A DNA stretch of 64,000 nt. Source: Arthrobacter sp. UKPF54-2. GTDB taxonomy: Bacteria > Actinomycetota > Actinomycetes > Actinomycetales > Micrococcaceae. Under the pieces are notes generated by a model that saw only the letters and a program-made list of their open reading frames with translations, was not told the DNA's origin and searched no databases. Position 1 is the first letter of the stretch; every line of letters begins with the position of its first letter. Shown in pieces: positions 15,843 to 24,575 of the stretch. Location: NCBI RefSeq assembly GCF_007858535.1, contig NZ_CP040174.1, positions 3,100,001 through 3,164,000 on the forward strand. The letters run 5' to 3'. Position numbers and translations under genes: made by a program.

Positions 15843-16316
15843 TTGACGGTTCGGAGCGCAGGGCTGCTGCTGTACCGGCGCGGAGCGGAATCCCCGCTGG
15901 AGGTCTGGATCGCGCACATGGGCGGACCGTTCTGGGCCCGCAAGGACGCCGCCGCCTGGTCCATCCCCAAAGGCGAATACTCCGAGGACGAGGACGCCCT
16001 GGCGGCCGCCGTGCGGGAGTTCACCGAGGAGATGGGAACGCCTCCGCCGCCCGCGGACTACTTTCCCCTGGGCAGCTTCCGGCAGGCCTCCGGCAAGATC
16101 ATCACGGTGTTCGCGGCCGAAGCCGATTTCCGGCCGGAGCGCATTGCCAGCAACACCTTTTCGCTGGAATGGCCGAAAGGGTCCGGTGTCATCCGGGACT
16201 TCCCGGAGATCGACGACGCCGCGTGGTTCAGCGAGCCCGCGGCGCGTGTCAAACTGGTGCGCGGTCAGCTGCCGGTCCTGGACGCGCTGCTGGATCATCT
16301 GCGCCGGACCGCCTAG
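15843..16316 (+). CDS. Nudix hydrolase
   Basis: 157 residues. The Nudix box G-x5-E-x7-REFTEEMG is seen from GEYSEDED to EEMGT, giving Mg-dependent cleavage of a nucleoside diphosphate linked to another group. The TTG start at 15843 is chosen because ggagg lies 5 bases before it (15833-15837); a longer reading from ATG 15777 or from within the 18-bp repeats would add low-complexity sequence. The WAHMGGPFWARKDAAAWSIPKG lead-in resembles the actinobacterial NUDIX group of unknown substrate. Confidence 0.8.
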   Translation: MTVRSAGLLLYRRGAESPLEVWIAHMGGPFWARKDAAAWSIPKGEYSEDEDALAAAVREFTEEMGTPPPPADYFPLGSFRQASGKIITVFAAEADFRPERIASNTFSLEWPKGSGVIRDFPEIDDAAWFSEPAARVKLVRGQLPVLDALLDHLRRTA

Positions 16317-16357
16317 GGTCCCCGCGAACCGCCCCGTTCCGGCCCCCGATCGGCGAA

Positions 16358-16406
16358 TGTGACAGGGCTGTATTGAAATGTCACAAAGGAGCCAACTAGT
16401 GTGACA
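16358..16406. promoter_or_regulatory. Array of three TGTGACA/TGTCACA heptamers at exact 21-bp intervals before ggt
   Basis: TGTGACA at 16358-16364, its inverse TGTCACA at 16379-16385, and TGTGACA again at 16400-16406. Starts are exactly 21 bases apart (two helical turns), so all would face the same side of the DNA. The array ends 34 bases before the proposed ggt start and surrounds a TTGAAA that could be a -35 box. The binding protein is unknown. Confidence 0.6.
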
Positions 16407-16440
16407 AGCGTTGTCAGTTCACATGAGCCCGGGAGCGAGC

Positions 16441-18267
16441 ATGCACCAAGTAGGACGTCGACTGTCCGCCGTTACGGCGACGCTGGCCCTGAGCGTGGCA
16501 GGCGGCGCCGTCGCCAGCCCCGCATCCGCCGACCCGCGTGAGACTGAGAAGACCGCGACCGCAACCGGCTACGGCGGCGCCGTGAGCACGGTGGACCCGG
16601 AGGCCTCGGCCGCGGCGATTGAAGTGCTCCGCAAGGGCGGCAACGCGGCGGACGCCGCCGTCGCCGCGGCCGCCACCCTGGGGGTGACCGAACCGTACAG
16701 CGCCGGAATCGGCGGCGGCGGCTACTTTGTGTACTACGACGCGAAAGCCGGCACGGTCGGCACGGTCGACGGGCGCGAAACGGCGCCCGCCGCGATGCCG
16801 CACGATGCCTTCATCAACCGGGACACCGGACAGCCCTACCGCTTTACTCCGGAGTTGGTCACCAGCGGCGTCGCCGTCGGTGTCCCCGGCACGCCGGCCA
16901 CCTGGGACCGTGTCCTCCGCCGCTGGGGAAGCCTCGACCTCGGCGACGCCCTCGAGCCGGCCATCAAGGTGGCAAACCGCGGCTTCACCGTCGATGCGAC
17001 GTTCCGCCAGCAGACGCTGGACAACAAAGCCCGTTTTGCGGCCTTCCCCGCGACCAGCGCCCTCTTCCTGCCCGGCGGTGACGCCCCCGCCGTCGGCAGT
17101 GTCTTTCAAAACCACGATCTGGCCGCCACCTACCGGCTCCTCGCAAAGCAGGGCACGGACGCCTTCTACCGCGGCCCGCTCGCGGCGGACATCGCGGCCG
17201 CCGTGCAGGCTCCGCCGAAGGCGGCCGACACCCCGCTGCCTGTTCCGGCCGGGTACATGACCACGGCGGACCTGGCCGCCTACGGCACCCGGGACCAGGA
17301 CTCGACCCACGTGAACTACCGCGGCCTGGACGTCTTCGGCATGGCCCCCTCCAGCAGCGGCGGCACCACCGTCGGCGAGGCGCTGAACATCCTGGACCCC
17401 GCCAACCTCGCAGCCATGTCAAAGGGAAGCGCCCTCCACCGCTACCTCGAGGCCAGCGCGTTGGCGTTCGCCGACCGCGGCAAGTACGTAGGGGATCCGG
17501 CCCAGGTGGACGTCCCCACCGCCGTCCTCACCGATCCGCTTTTCGGCAAGGAACGCGCATGCCTGATCGACCCGCTGCGCGCCGCGGCCAAGCCGGTGGC
17601 ACCGGGGAATGTGTCCGCTTACGACGGCGCGTGCCCGGCGTCGTCCGCGGCCCCCGCCGAGGACAAGGACACCGAGAACATCTCGACCACCAATCTGACG
17701 GTCGCGGACAAGTGGGGCAACGTGGCCGAGTACACCCTCACGATCGAGCAGACCGGCGGCTCCGGCATGGTGGTGCCCGGCCGGGGTTTCCTGCTCAACA
17801 ACGAACTGACCGACTTCTCCACCGTGTATGACCCGAAAGACCCCAACCGGATTGAACCCGGCAAGCGGCCGCGGTCCTCGATGTCGCCGACCATCATCCT
17901 CAAGGACGGGGCGCCGTTCCTGGCCCTCGGGTCCCCGGGCGGCTCGACCATCATCACCACGGTCCTGCAGACCATCCTGAACCGGGTGGACCTGGGCATG
18001 ACCATTTCCGAGGCCATTGCGGCGCCGCGCGCCTCGCAGCGGAACACGGCCAAGGTCACCGCCGAGCCGGAGTTCATCGCCGCGTACGGCGGCGCGCTGG
18101 CACCGTTCGGGCACCGGTTCACCCCGTCCGGGGATGCGTTCACGTCGGCGGCGGAGATTGGCGCGGCCACGGCGATCGAGTTCGGGCCGGGCGGGCGCCT
18201 GATCGCGGCCGCCGAGCCGGTCCGGCGCGGCGGCGGTTCCGCAATGGTGCTGAAGCAGGCGCGGTAG
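16441..18267 (+). CDS. ggt: Secreted gamma-glutamyltransferase
   Basis: 608 residues. The N-terminus (RRLSAVTATLALSVAGGAVASPASA) is a signal peptide, so it acts outside the membrane. Gamma-glutamyltransferases cut themselves into two chains before a Thr that becomes the catalytic nucleophile; here this is Thr416 in STTNLTVAD, followed by Asn where most family members have His (TTH). Substrate-binding motifs FLLNNELTDF, KRPRSSMSPTI and LGSPGGSTIITT are present. ATG 16441 is chosen for its ggagc site 5 bases upstream and because it directly begins the signal peptide. Role: use of glutathione or other gamma-glutamyl compounds as nitrogen source. Confidence 0.9.
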   Translation: MHQVGRRLSAVTATLALSVAGGAVASPASADPRETEKTATATGYGGAVSTVDPEASAAAIEVLRKGGNAADAAVAAAATLGVTEPYSAGIGGGGYFVYYDAKAGTVGTVDGRETAPAAMPHDAFINRDTGQPYRFTPELVTSGVAVGVPGTPATWDRVLRRWGSLDLGDALEPAIKVANRGFTVDATFRQQTLDNKARFAAFPATSALFLPGGDAPAVGSVFQNHDLAATYRLLAKQGTDAFYRGPLAADIAAAVQAPPKAADTPLPVPAGYMTTADLAAYGTRDQDSTHVNYRGLDVFGMAPSSSGGTTVGEALNILDPANLAAMSKGSALHRYLEASALAFADRGKYVGDPAQVDVPTAVLTDPLFGKERACLIDPLRAAAKPVAPGNVSAYDGACPASSAAPAEDKDTENISTTNLTVADKWGNVAEYTLTIEQTGGSGMVVPGRGFLLNNELTDFSTVYDPKDPNRIEPGKRPRSSMSPTIILKDGAPFLALGSPGGSTIITTVLQTILNRVDLGMTISEAIAAPRASQRNTAKVTAEPEFIAAYGGALAPFGHRFTPSGDAFTSAAEIGAATAIEFGPGGRLIAAAEPVRRGGGSAMVLKQAR

Positions 18268-18304
18268 GCGCGGGCCGCTCCGCGTGAGCCGGTCGCCCGG
18301 TCCG

Positions 18305-18811
18305 TCAGTGCGCGGGGTTCAGGCCCTTTACATAGGCAGCCTGCCCGGCGTGCTGGAGGCAGTCGGCGAGGGTGCTGACCAGCCGCACCCCGAGGGTGAC
18401 CGGCGGGTCCCAGCGGGTGTCAATGACGCGGTCGAGGTCCCCGGCGGCAAGGACCGCAAGGAACCCGGCGGTCTGCCGGTGCACGGCGTCGTAGTAGGCG
18501 AGCAGCAGGTCCGGGGGCACCTGCACCGCATCGACCTGGCCGGAGCTGTGACCGTAGCCGGTGTCCTTCGGGGACAGCGGAAGGCCGAACCTGTCGGCGA
18601 ATCCCTGCGACGTCCAGACCTGGTCCAGTCCGGCGGCGTGGGCAAGCTGCGCGTCCTCCACCCGGGCCAGGTGCCAGAGCAGCCACGCGATCGAGTTCCC
18701 GTTCCCCGCGGGGCGCCGGGAGAGCGTGTCAGCGTCGACGCCGTCGATGACGGCCGCAACCGTCTCGCGGATCCGGCCGAAGGCGTCCAGCAGCAGTTGC
18801 GTCGCGTCCAT
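18305..18811 (-). CDS. DinB-superfamily protein (mycothiol-transferase-like, DUF664)
   Basis: 168-residue four-helix protein. The motif WLLWHLARVEDAQ with downstream histidines (near GYGHSS and CLQHAGQAAYVKG) gives the metal-site His pattern of the DinB/DUF664 family, to which mycothiol- and bacillithiol-dependent transferases belong. The start at 18811 has a gaaggga ribosome site; the longer frame to 18901 lacks one. Activity as a thiol transferase is a family inference. Confidence 0.75.
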   Translation of the reverse strand: MDATQLLLDAFGRIRETVAAVIDGVDADTLSRRPAGNGNSIAWLLWHLARVEDAQLAHAAGLDQVWTSQGFADRFGLPLSPKDTGYGHSSGQVDAVQVPPDLLLAYYDAVHRQTAGFLAVLAAGDLDRVIDTRWDPPVTLGVRLVSTLADCLQHAGQAAYVKGLNPAH

Positions 18812-18957
18812 GTCAGTCCCTTCGTGTGCAAAGTGGCGGCGCCCCATGCTTGCACGGACAAAGCCCGTTGCGCTATCACTTTTGGGCGTTCCCAGGGGCA
18901 AAGTCGAATGCTGGGAGTGACCATACGTGACAGCACAACGGGCCGGGCCGGAGCAGG

Positions 18958-20259
18958 TTAGGCGGAAACGCGCTCCGCGTGGGCGGCACGGGCCTCGCGG
19001 ACTGCCGGCACGCCGTCGCCGTCCTGGCCGTAAAGCCAGTCGTTGTAGCGGAAGTCGTTGTCCTTGCGGCTCTTGAACAGCAGGTTCCTCAGCGTCCGGG
19101 CCAGCCCGGAGACGTGCCAGGATTCACCCCAGACGCGGGCGGTGCGCTGGACCCGTGCGGTACGGGCGGCACGGATGCTGTTGAACTCCCGGATCGCGCC
19201 GTCCCACGCGTCCGGGTTCACGCCGTCGTCGGTGAAGACCGTCCCCACCGTGGCGTCCTGCAGCACGGCGGCGTCCTCAAGCGCCTGGCAGGCGCCCTGG
19301 GCCAGGTACTGGAGCATCGGGTGGGCGGCGTCGCCCATCAGGACCATCCGCCCGGCCACCCAGTTTTCGATCGGATCGCGGTCGTACATGGGCCAGCGGA
19401 TGCCGGTGGCGAGGTTCTTCAGCGCTTCCTGGACCGCGGGGACACAGTCCTTGTAGGCGGCCTCCAGTTCGTCCACCCCGCCGTACTGCTCCTCGCCGCG
19501 TTCGAAGGATGCGGACTTGAAGACCGCCACGGTGTTCAGCAGCTCGCCCTTGCGCAGCGGGTACTGCACCAGGTGGCAGTCCGGGCCCAGGTAGACGATG
19601 ACGTCCTCGAGGTCGGCCTTGGGCGTGTTTTCGGTGATCGGCACGGTGCCGCGGTAGGCGACGTAAGCCGAGGGGACCGGCTCATCGTCGGCGACGAGCG
19701 GGCGGAGCGTGGACTTGAGCCCGTCGGCGCCGATCACGACGTCGGCCTCGTAATCCACTCCGGCGGCAGTGTGGGCCACACCGCGGCCGTTGACGGTTTC
19801 AACGCTCTCGACCATCACGTCGTTGACCAGCGTGACGCCGGCGGCCTCGCAGCCCTCGAGCAGGACCCGGTGCAGGTCGCTGCGGTGGATCACGACGTAC
19901 GGGGCGCCGTAGCGTTCGGCGAATTCCCCGCCGAGGCTCTGGCGGGTGAGTTCCTCCCCCGTGACGGCGTCGCGGAAGACCAGGTGCTTGGGCTGGACGC
20001 CGATTTCCAGTGCCTTCTCCAGCAGGCCCCAGCGCTGCAGGACGCGGGACGCGTTCGGGGCCATCTGCAGCCCGGCGCCGACCTCGCCGAATTCGGGCGC
20101 GCGCTCCACGAGGGTGACGTTGGCGCCGTTCTCACGCAGCGCGAGGGCGCCGGCCAGTCCGGCCATGCCCCCTCCGATGACGAGGACGTCGGTGGACTGG
20201 CCGCCGGAGGGCAGTCCGTCGGTAGACAGGGAACCGGCGGACGGGACGTGCTTAGACAT
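18958..20259 (-). CDS. 3-hydroxybenzoate 6-monooxygenase (FAD-dependent)
   Basis: 433-residue class A flavoprotein hydroxylase. FAD dinucleotide loop VIGGGMAGLAGALAL (about 26-40), the DG motif GADGLKSTLR and the GDAAHPMLQYLAQGACQALEDA motif are present. Such enzymes convert 3-hydroxybenzoate, NADH and O2 to gentisate. The gene lies with the transporter (8-base overlap) and divergent from gentisate dioxygenase and the two following ring-cleavage enzymes, which makes the assignment to 3-hydroxybenzoate (rather than salicylate) strong. First step of the gentisate pathway of this window. Confidence 0.88.
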   Translation of the reverse strand: MSKHVPSAGSLSTDGLPSGGQSTDVLVIGGGMAGLAGALALRENGANVTLVERAPEFGEVGAGLQMAPNASRVLQRWGLLEKALEIGVQPKHLVFRDAVTGEELTRQSLGGEFAERYGAPYVVIHRSDLHRVLLEGCEAAGVTLVNDVMVESVETVNGRGVAHTAAGVDYEADVVIGADGLKSTLRPLVADDEPVPSAYVAYRGTVPITENTPKADLEDVIVYLGPDCHLVQYPLRKGELLNTVAVFKSASFERGEEQYGGVDELEAAYKDCVPAVQEALKNLATGIRWPMYDRDPIENWVAGRMVLMGDAAHPMLQYLAQGACQALEDAAVLQDATVGTVFTDDGVNPDAWDGAIREFNSIRAARTARVQRTARVWGESWHVSGLARTLRNLLFKSRKDNDFRYNDWLYGQDGDGVPAVREARAAHAERVSA

Positions 20260-21610
20260 TGCTTGCTCCTGATGGTGACGAGGGGATCGAGAGGTTGGAT
20301 TTGAGTTTCAGGCCGACGGCGACCAGCAGGGCCGCCGCGATGGCGGCCGCGCCGGCGAAGGCGACGAAGTTGGAATTGACGCCCAGTCCGGCCGCCAGCA
20401 GGAGGCCGCCCACCTGGGGTGCGGCGACGGCGCCGATCCGGCCGGTTCCCAGCGCCCAGCCCAGCGCGGTCCCGCGCAGGTGTCCGGGATAGTGGCTCGC
20501 GACGGCGGCGATGATCAGGCACTGGGTGCCGTGGGTTCCGACGCCGGCGAGGACCAGCATGAGGTAGACGACCGTGACCGGCGGGCCGGTCACGAGGACC
20601 ACGAGGGCGACGGCGGCGACGGCGGCCGCGGCGATCGCCGTCGGGATCGGGCCGAACCGGGTCCCGGCCCAGGCCGTGATGACCGAGCCGGCCACCGCGC
20701 CAAGGTTCAGGGCCAGGGCAAAGGTCAGGGCGGAGCCCAGGTTGTAGCCAGCCAGCTGCATGAGGTTGGGCAGCCAGGTGCCGAGGCCGTACCAGGCGAA
20801 CAGGGTGGCGATCGTGGCCACGGCAAACAGCATGCTGATCCCCAGGTAGGGGGCCCGGAGCAGGGACGAGAAGCCGGCCGGCTCCTTGATGCCGTGGGCG
20901 CCCGCGGCGGCCCGTCGGCCCGCCCTGCCGGCCGCCCTTGGTGCGGCGCCGGCCGGCGCGAGCGTCTCCGGCAGGTACTTGACGCCGAGCGGCACCACGA
21001 TCACCAGGGCCAGCACGGCCACCAGGAACATGGATTCCCAGCCGAACGCGGGGATGAGCTGGATGCCGACGAGGGCGGCGATGGAGCCGCCGATCGGGAC
21101 CCCGGACATCATCAGGGTGGCGATGGTGGACCGCCATTTGGTGGGCACCAGTTCCGCGACCAGGGCATTGGCCGAGGGCACCAGCCCGCCGAGTCCGATG
21201 CCCGCCAGCAGGCGCAGTGCGCCGAACACGGGGGCGTTAGGCGCGAACGCGCAGAGAACGGTGAAGAGCGAGAAGACGATGGCGCAGCCGAGGATGGTCC
21301 GGCGGCGGCCCCAGGAGTCGGCCATCCGGCCGGCGAAAATGGCGCCGATCATCATGCCGACGAAGGCCATGGATCCGATGGTCCCGGCGGTGGCCTTGCT
21401 CAGGCCCCAGCCCGTCTCGGAGATCAGCGAGGACTGGACGGTGCCGTAAACGATCAGGTCATACCCGTCGAAGACCACCAGGAGCCAGCAGACGAGGACC
21501 GCGGCCGCCGAGCCTTTGGAAAAACGGGAAGCGGGCCCGTCCGCGCCGGCGGAGGCGGCAGTCCCCGGCGCGGACCGTTGCGGCGCTGCAACAGATGGTG
21601 TGTGATTCAT
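20252..21610 (-). CDS. Aromatic acid:H+ symporter (AAHS, MFS family)
   Basis: 452 residues, 12 predicted membrane helices. The first helix carries FDGYDLIVYGTVQ, the DGYD signature of aromatic acid permeases such as PcaK. The GRMADSWGRRRT loop between helices 2 and 3 is the MFS motif A. It is transcribed with the hydroxylase and is most likely the uptake system for 3-hydroxybenzoate (gentisate is possible). ATG 21610 is chosen; the reading upstream would cross the operator. Confidence 0.9.
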   Translation of the reverse strand: MNHTPSVAAPQRSAPGTAASAGADGPASRFSKGSAAAVLVCWLLVVFDGYDLIVYGTVQSSLISETGWGLSKATAGTIGSMAFVGMMIGAIFAGRMADSWGRRRTILGCAIVFSLFTVLCAFAPNAPVFGALRLLAGIGLGGLVPSANALVAELVPTKWRSTIATLMMSGVPIGGSIAALVGIQLIPAFGWESMFLVAVLALVIVVPLGVKYLPETLAPAGAAPRAAGRAGRRAAAGAHGIKEPAGFSSLLRAPYLGISMLFAVATIATLFAWYGLGTWLPNLMQLAGYNLGSALTFALALNLGAVAGSVITAWAGTRFGPIPTAIAAAAVAAVALVVLVTGPPVTVVYLMLVLAGVGTHGTQCLIIAAVASHYPGHLRGTALGWALGTGRIGAVAAPQVGGLLLAAGLGVNSNFVAFAGAAAIAAALLVAVGLKLKSNLSIPSSPSGASNV

Positions 21611-21651
21611 GCCACTCACTGTCCTAGCCCCTGCAGGTGAACCACAATACA

Positions 21652-21668
21652 ATTCTGATGTGCAGAAT
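21652..21668. promoter_or_regulatory. IclR-type operator, copy 1 (transporter/iclR side)
   Basis: Palindrome ATTCTG-N5-CAGAAT. It lies 41 bases upstream of the transporter ATG and covers the likely GTG start of the IclR gene. The identical half-sites and spacing recur at 22527-22543. Confidence 0.7.
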
Positions 21669-22481
21669 GAGCCAGCGCCCAGGTCAGCCCGGAAGCCCGT
21701 GCAGAAGCGGCCCACCTATTCGATCGAGGCGGTCGACAACGCCCTGCAGCTCCTGCAGCTGCTCCGCGACGGCGGAGCGCTGCGGCTCAAGGACGCCGCC
21801 GAGGAGCTGGGAGTGGCTCCGTCCACCGCCCACCGCCTGCTCGCCATGCTCGTATACCGGGGCTTCGCCGTGCAGGACGAGACCCGCCGGTACGTCCCCG
21901 GCCCGGCCATGGGCGTCGGCCCGGCCGGGCTCGCCTGGACGCGGCTGCTGCGCACCCTCGCCCAGCCGCACATGGAATTGCTCTCCGCCCGGCTCAACGA
22001 GACCGTGAACCTGATGGTGCGCGTTGGCACAAAAGTGCGGTTCCTGGCCACGGTGGAGGGAAACAACGTGTTGCGGGTGGGTGACCGGCAGGGAACCGTG
22101 ATGCCGGCCAACAGGACCTCCGGCGGCAAGGCCATGCTCGCGGAACTGGATCCGCCGATGATCGAGCAGCTCTTCCGCAGCAACAACGCCGAGATCGGCG
22201 GGGACACCATCCCGGACGCCGAGTACCCGGCCTTCCTGCGCGAGCTGGAGTCGACCCGCAGCAACGGCTTCGCAGCCAATTTCGAGGGCACCGAGGAAGG
22301 GGTGAGCGCGCTCGGCATGGCCCTGCACAACCGCCGCGGCCTCGTTGTGGGGGCGCTCAGCGTCGCCACTCCGGCCACCCGGTTCCGCCGGGTGTTCGAC
22401 GCCGGGCTCGTCCCCGCGCTGCGGGAGACCTGCCGGCAGCTCGAGATCGACATCGCCGCGAACCCGGCCGAGCCGGACTGA
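21660..22481 (+). CDS. IclR-family regulator of the gentisate cluster
   Basis: 273 residues if started at GTG 21660. The N-terminal winged helix (YSIEAVDNALQLLQLL...LRLKDAAEELGVAPSTAHRLLAMLVYRGF) is followed by the IclR ligand domain with NRTSGGKAMLAEL. The start is uncertain: ATG 21609 would overlap the divergent transporter's ATG, GTG 21660 lies inside the operator (a leaderless mRNA is possible), GTG 21699 has a very close ggaag. It lies between the two arms of the gentisate genes and very probably controls both through the repeated ATTCTG-N5-CAGAAT sites. Confidence 0.85.
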   Translation: MQNEPAPRSARKPVQKRPTYSIEAVDNALQLLQLLRDGGALRLKDAAEELGVAPSTAHRLLAMLVYRGFAVQDETRRYVPGPAMGVGPAGLAWTRLLRTLAQPHMELLSARLNETVNLMVRVGTKVRFLATVEGNNVLRVGDRQGTVMPANRTSGGKAMLAELDPPMIEQLFRSNNAEIGGDTIPDAEYPAFLRELESTRSNGFAANFEGTEEGVSALGMALHNRRGLVVGALSVATPATRFRRVFDAGLVPALRETCRQLEIDIAANPAEPD

Positions 22482-22526
22482 GCCGGACTGAGCCGCGGGC
22501 GGCGAGCCCGGTAGCCCCCGCGAGCA

Positions 22527-22543
22527 ATTCTGACCAGCAGAAT
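22527..22543. promoter_or_regulatory. IclR-type operator, copy 2 (gtdA side)
   Basis: ATTCTG-N5-CAGAAT, the same palindrome as at 21652-21668 with a different spacer, 78 bases upstream of the gtdA start. Two matching 12-base specified sites flanking the regulator gene are very unlikely to be chance. Confidence 0.75.
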
Positions 22544-22620
22544 ATGTTGGAGGTCACACCCGGGGCTCCGTATGGTCGAACTACGCCTAAAACCTGTTCT
22601 GACCTACCGAGGAGGCCCAC

Positions 22621-23754
22621 GTGTCCATCAGCGCCGAGAACACGACCCATGAATCAGTGGCTGCGGGCCACACAGCCCCCGAACCCACGCCCGAAGAGGC
22701 CGCGCAGCTTCAGGAGCTGTACCGCGACTTTGACCGCGAGAACCTGATCCCGCTCTGGACCGAGATCGCGGACCTCATGCCGATGGTCCCGAGCCCGAAG
22801 GCCGTCCCCCACGTCTGGCGGTGGAGCGACCTGTACCCGCTGGCGGCCCGCGCCGGCGATCTGGTCCCGGTGGGCCGCGGCGGCGAACGCCGCGCCATTG
22901 CCCTCGCCAACCCGGGCCTGGGCAACACCCCCTACGCCACCCCCACCCTGTGGGCAGCCATCCAGTACCTCGGGGCCCGCGAGACCGCCCCGGAACACCG
23001 CCACTCGCAGAACGCCTTCCGCTTCGTCGTCGAAGGCGAAGGCGTCTGGACCGTGGTGAACGGTGACCCGGTGCGGATGTCCCGCGGCGACTTCCTGCTC
23101 ACCCCGGGCTGGAACTTCCACGGCCACCACAACGACACCGATGAGCCGATGGCCTGGATCGACGGCCTGGACATCCCGTTTGTGCACTACGCCGACGCCG
23201 GCTTCTTCGAGTTCGGCACGGAGAGGGTCACCGACGAAGCCACCCCGGACATCTCACGTTCCGAACGGCTCTGGGCCCACCCGGGCCTGCGCCCGCTCTC
23301 CGGACTGGACGACACCACCAGCTCCCCGATCGCCGCCTACCGCTGGGAATACACGGACCGCGCCCTGCGCGAGCAGCTGCTGTTGGAGGACGAGGGCCAC
23401 CCGGCCACCGTGTCCCAGGGCCACGCCGCCGTCCGCTTCACCAACCCCACCACCGGCGGCGACGTGATGCCGACCATCCGGGCCGAAGTCCACCGCCTCC
23501 GCGCCGGCGCCGGCACCGAGACGGTGCGCGAGGTCGGTTCCAGCGTCTGGCAGGTCTTCGAGGGCCGCGGCTCCGTGGTCCTGGACGGCGAGACCCGGAC
23601 CCTGGAAAAGGGCGACCTGTTCGTGGTCCCGTCTTGGGCGGCCTGGTCGCTCCAGGCCGAGAGCGAGTTCGATCTCTTCCGCTTCAGCGACGCCCCCATT
23701 TTCGAACGGCTGAACTTCAACCGCACCTACATCGAAGGACGCAAGAACGCATGA
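22621..23754 (+). CDS. gtdA: Gentisate 1,2-dioxygenase
   Basis: 377-residue bicupin. The first cupin carries EHRHSQNAFRFVVEGEG, with the histidines and Glu that hold the active-site Fe(II); the second cupin (from VHRLRAGAGTETVREVGSSVWQVF) lacks a full ligand set, as is usual for this family. It cleaves gentisate between the carboxyl and adjacent hydroxyl carbons to maleylpyruvate. Start GTG 22621 follows a strong gaggagg site. The stop overlaps the next start (ATGA). Confidence 0.93.
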   Translation: MSISAENTTHESVAAGHTAPEPTPEEAAQLQELYRDFDRENLIPLWTEIADLMPMVPSPKAVPHVWRWSDLYPLAARAGDLVPVGRGGERRAIALANPGLGNTPYATPTLWAAIQYLGARETAPEHRHSQNAFRFVVEGEGVWTVVNGDPVRMSRGDFLLTPGWNFHGHHNDTDEPMAWIDGLDIPFVHYADAGFFEFGTERVTDEATPDISRSERLWAHPGLRPLSGLDDTTSSPIAAYRWEYTDRALREQLLLEDEGHPATVSQGHAAVRFTNPTTGGDVMPTIRAEVHRLRAGAGTETVREVGSSVWQVFEGRGSVVLDGETRTLEKGDLFVVPSWAAWSLQAESEFDLFRFSDAPIFERLNFNRTYIEGRKNA

Positions 23755-24575
23755 AACTCCTTACCCTCCGCACCGGAAACGGCTCGACCAAGGCCGTGCG
23801 CCAGGACGGCGACACCTTGACCGAGATCGACGGTTTCGCCGACGTCGGAGCCCTGCTCCGCACCGAAGGCTGGGAAGCGACCGCTCGGAACGCCGACGGC
23901 GCCACCCACCCGCTCGAAGGCGCGGACCTCGACGCCGTGGTCCCCTCCCCCGGCAAGATCATCTGCGTGGGCCACAACTACCGCAACCACATCAAGGAAA
24001 TGGGCCGGGAAGTCCCGGAGTTCCCCACCCTGTTCGCCAAGTACGCCGAATCCCTGATCGGCCCGAACGACGACCTGGCCCTCCCGCAGGAATCCGACAC
24101 GGTGGATTGGGAGTCCGAACTCGCCGTCGTCATCGGCAAGAAGGGCCGCCGGATTTCCGAAGCCGACGCCGCGGACCACATCGCCGGGTACGCCGTCCTC
24201 AACGACGTGTCCATGCGCGACTACCAGTTCCGCACCGTCCAGTGGCTGCAGGGCAAGACCTGGGAGAAGTCCACCCCGTTCGGCCCGGCCCTGGTCACCA
24301 AGGACGAGTTCAGCGGCGGCCTGATGACCACCGCCGTGGACGGCGAGATCCAGCAGAGCACCCCCACCGGCGACGTCGTCTTCACGCCGGAATTCCTGGT
24401 CTCCTACATCTCCACCATCATCACGCTGAACCCGGGGGACGTCATCGCCACCGGCACCCCGGGAGGCGTGGGCCACGCCCAGGACCCGAAGCGCTACCTG
24501 CAGGAGGGCCAGCTCCTGATCACAAGCATCGAGGGCCTGGGCGAGCTGAAGAACCGCGTGGTCAAGGAAGCCTGA
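23751..24575 (+). CDS. Fumarylpyruvate hydrolase (fumarylacetoacetate hydrolase family)
   Basis: 274 residues with the FAH C-terminal domain: KIICVGHNYRNHIKEMG, then ESELAVVIGKKGRRI, whose acidic residues bind the metal, and the closing NPGDVIATGTPGGVGHA motif. In this cluster it should hydrolyse fumarylpyruvate to fumarate and pyruvate, the last step of the gentisate route. Start ATG 23751 overlaps the gtdA stop; the stop overlaps the following ATG (TGATG). Confidence 0.92.
   Translation: MKLLTLRTGNGSTKAVRQDGDTLTEIDGFADVGALLRTEGWEATARNADGATHPLEGADLDAVVPSPGKIICVGHNYRNHIKEMGREVPEFPTLFAKYAESLIGPNDDLALPQESDTVDWESELAVVIGKKGRRISEADAADHIAGYAVLNDVSMRDYQFRTVQWLQGKTWEKSTPFGPALVTKDEFSGGLMTTAVDGEIQQSTPTGDVVFTPEFLVSYISTIITLNPGDVIATGTPGGVGHAQDPKRYLQEGQLLITSIEGLGELKNRVVKEA

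Noticed and set aside
21609..21659. ATG 21609 as start of the gentisate IclR gene
   Set aside because: It would overlap the ATG of the divergent transporter and include the whole operator region in the coding sequence; no ribosome site.
22471..22490. Tandem agccggactg duplicated over the IclR stop codon
   Set aside because: Only two copies of 10 bases; it just repeats the stop region and no function is evident.
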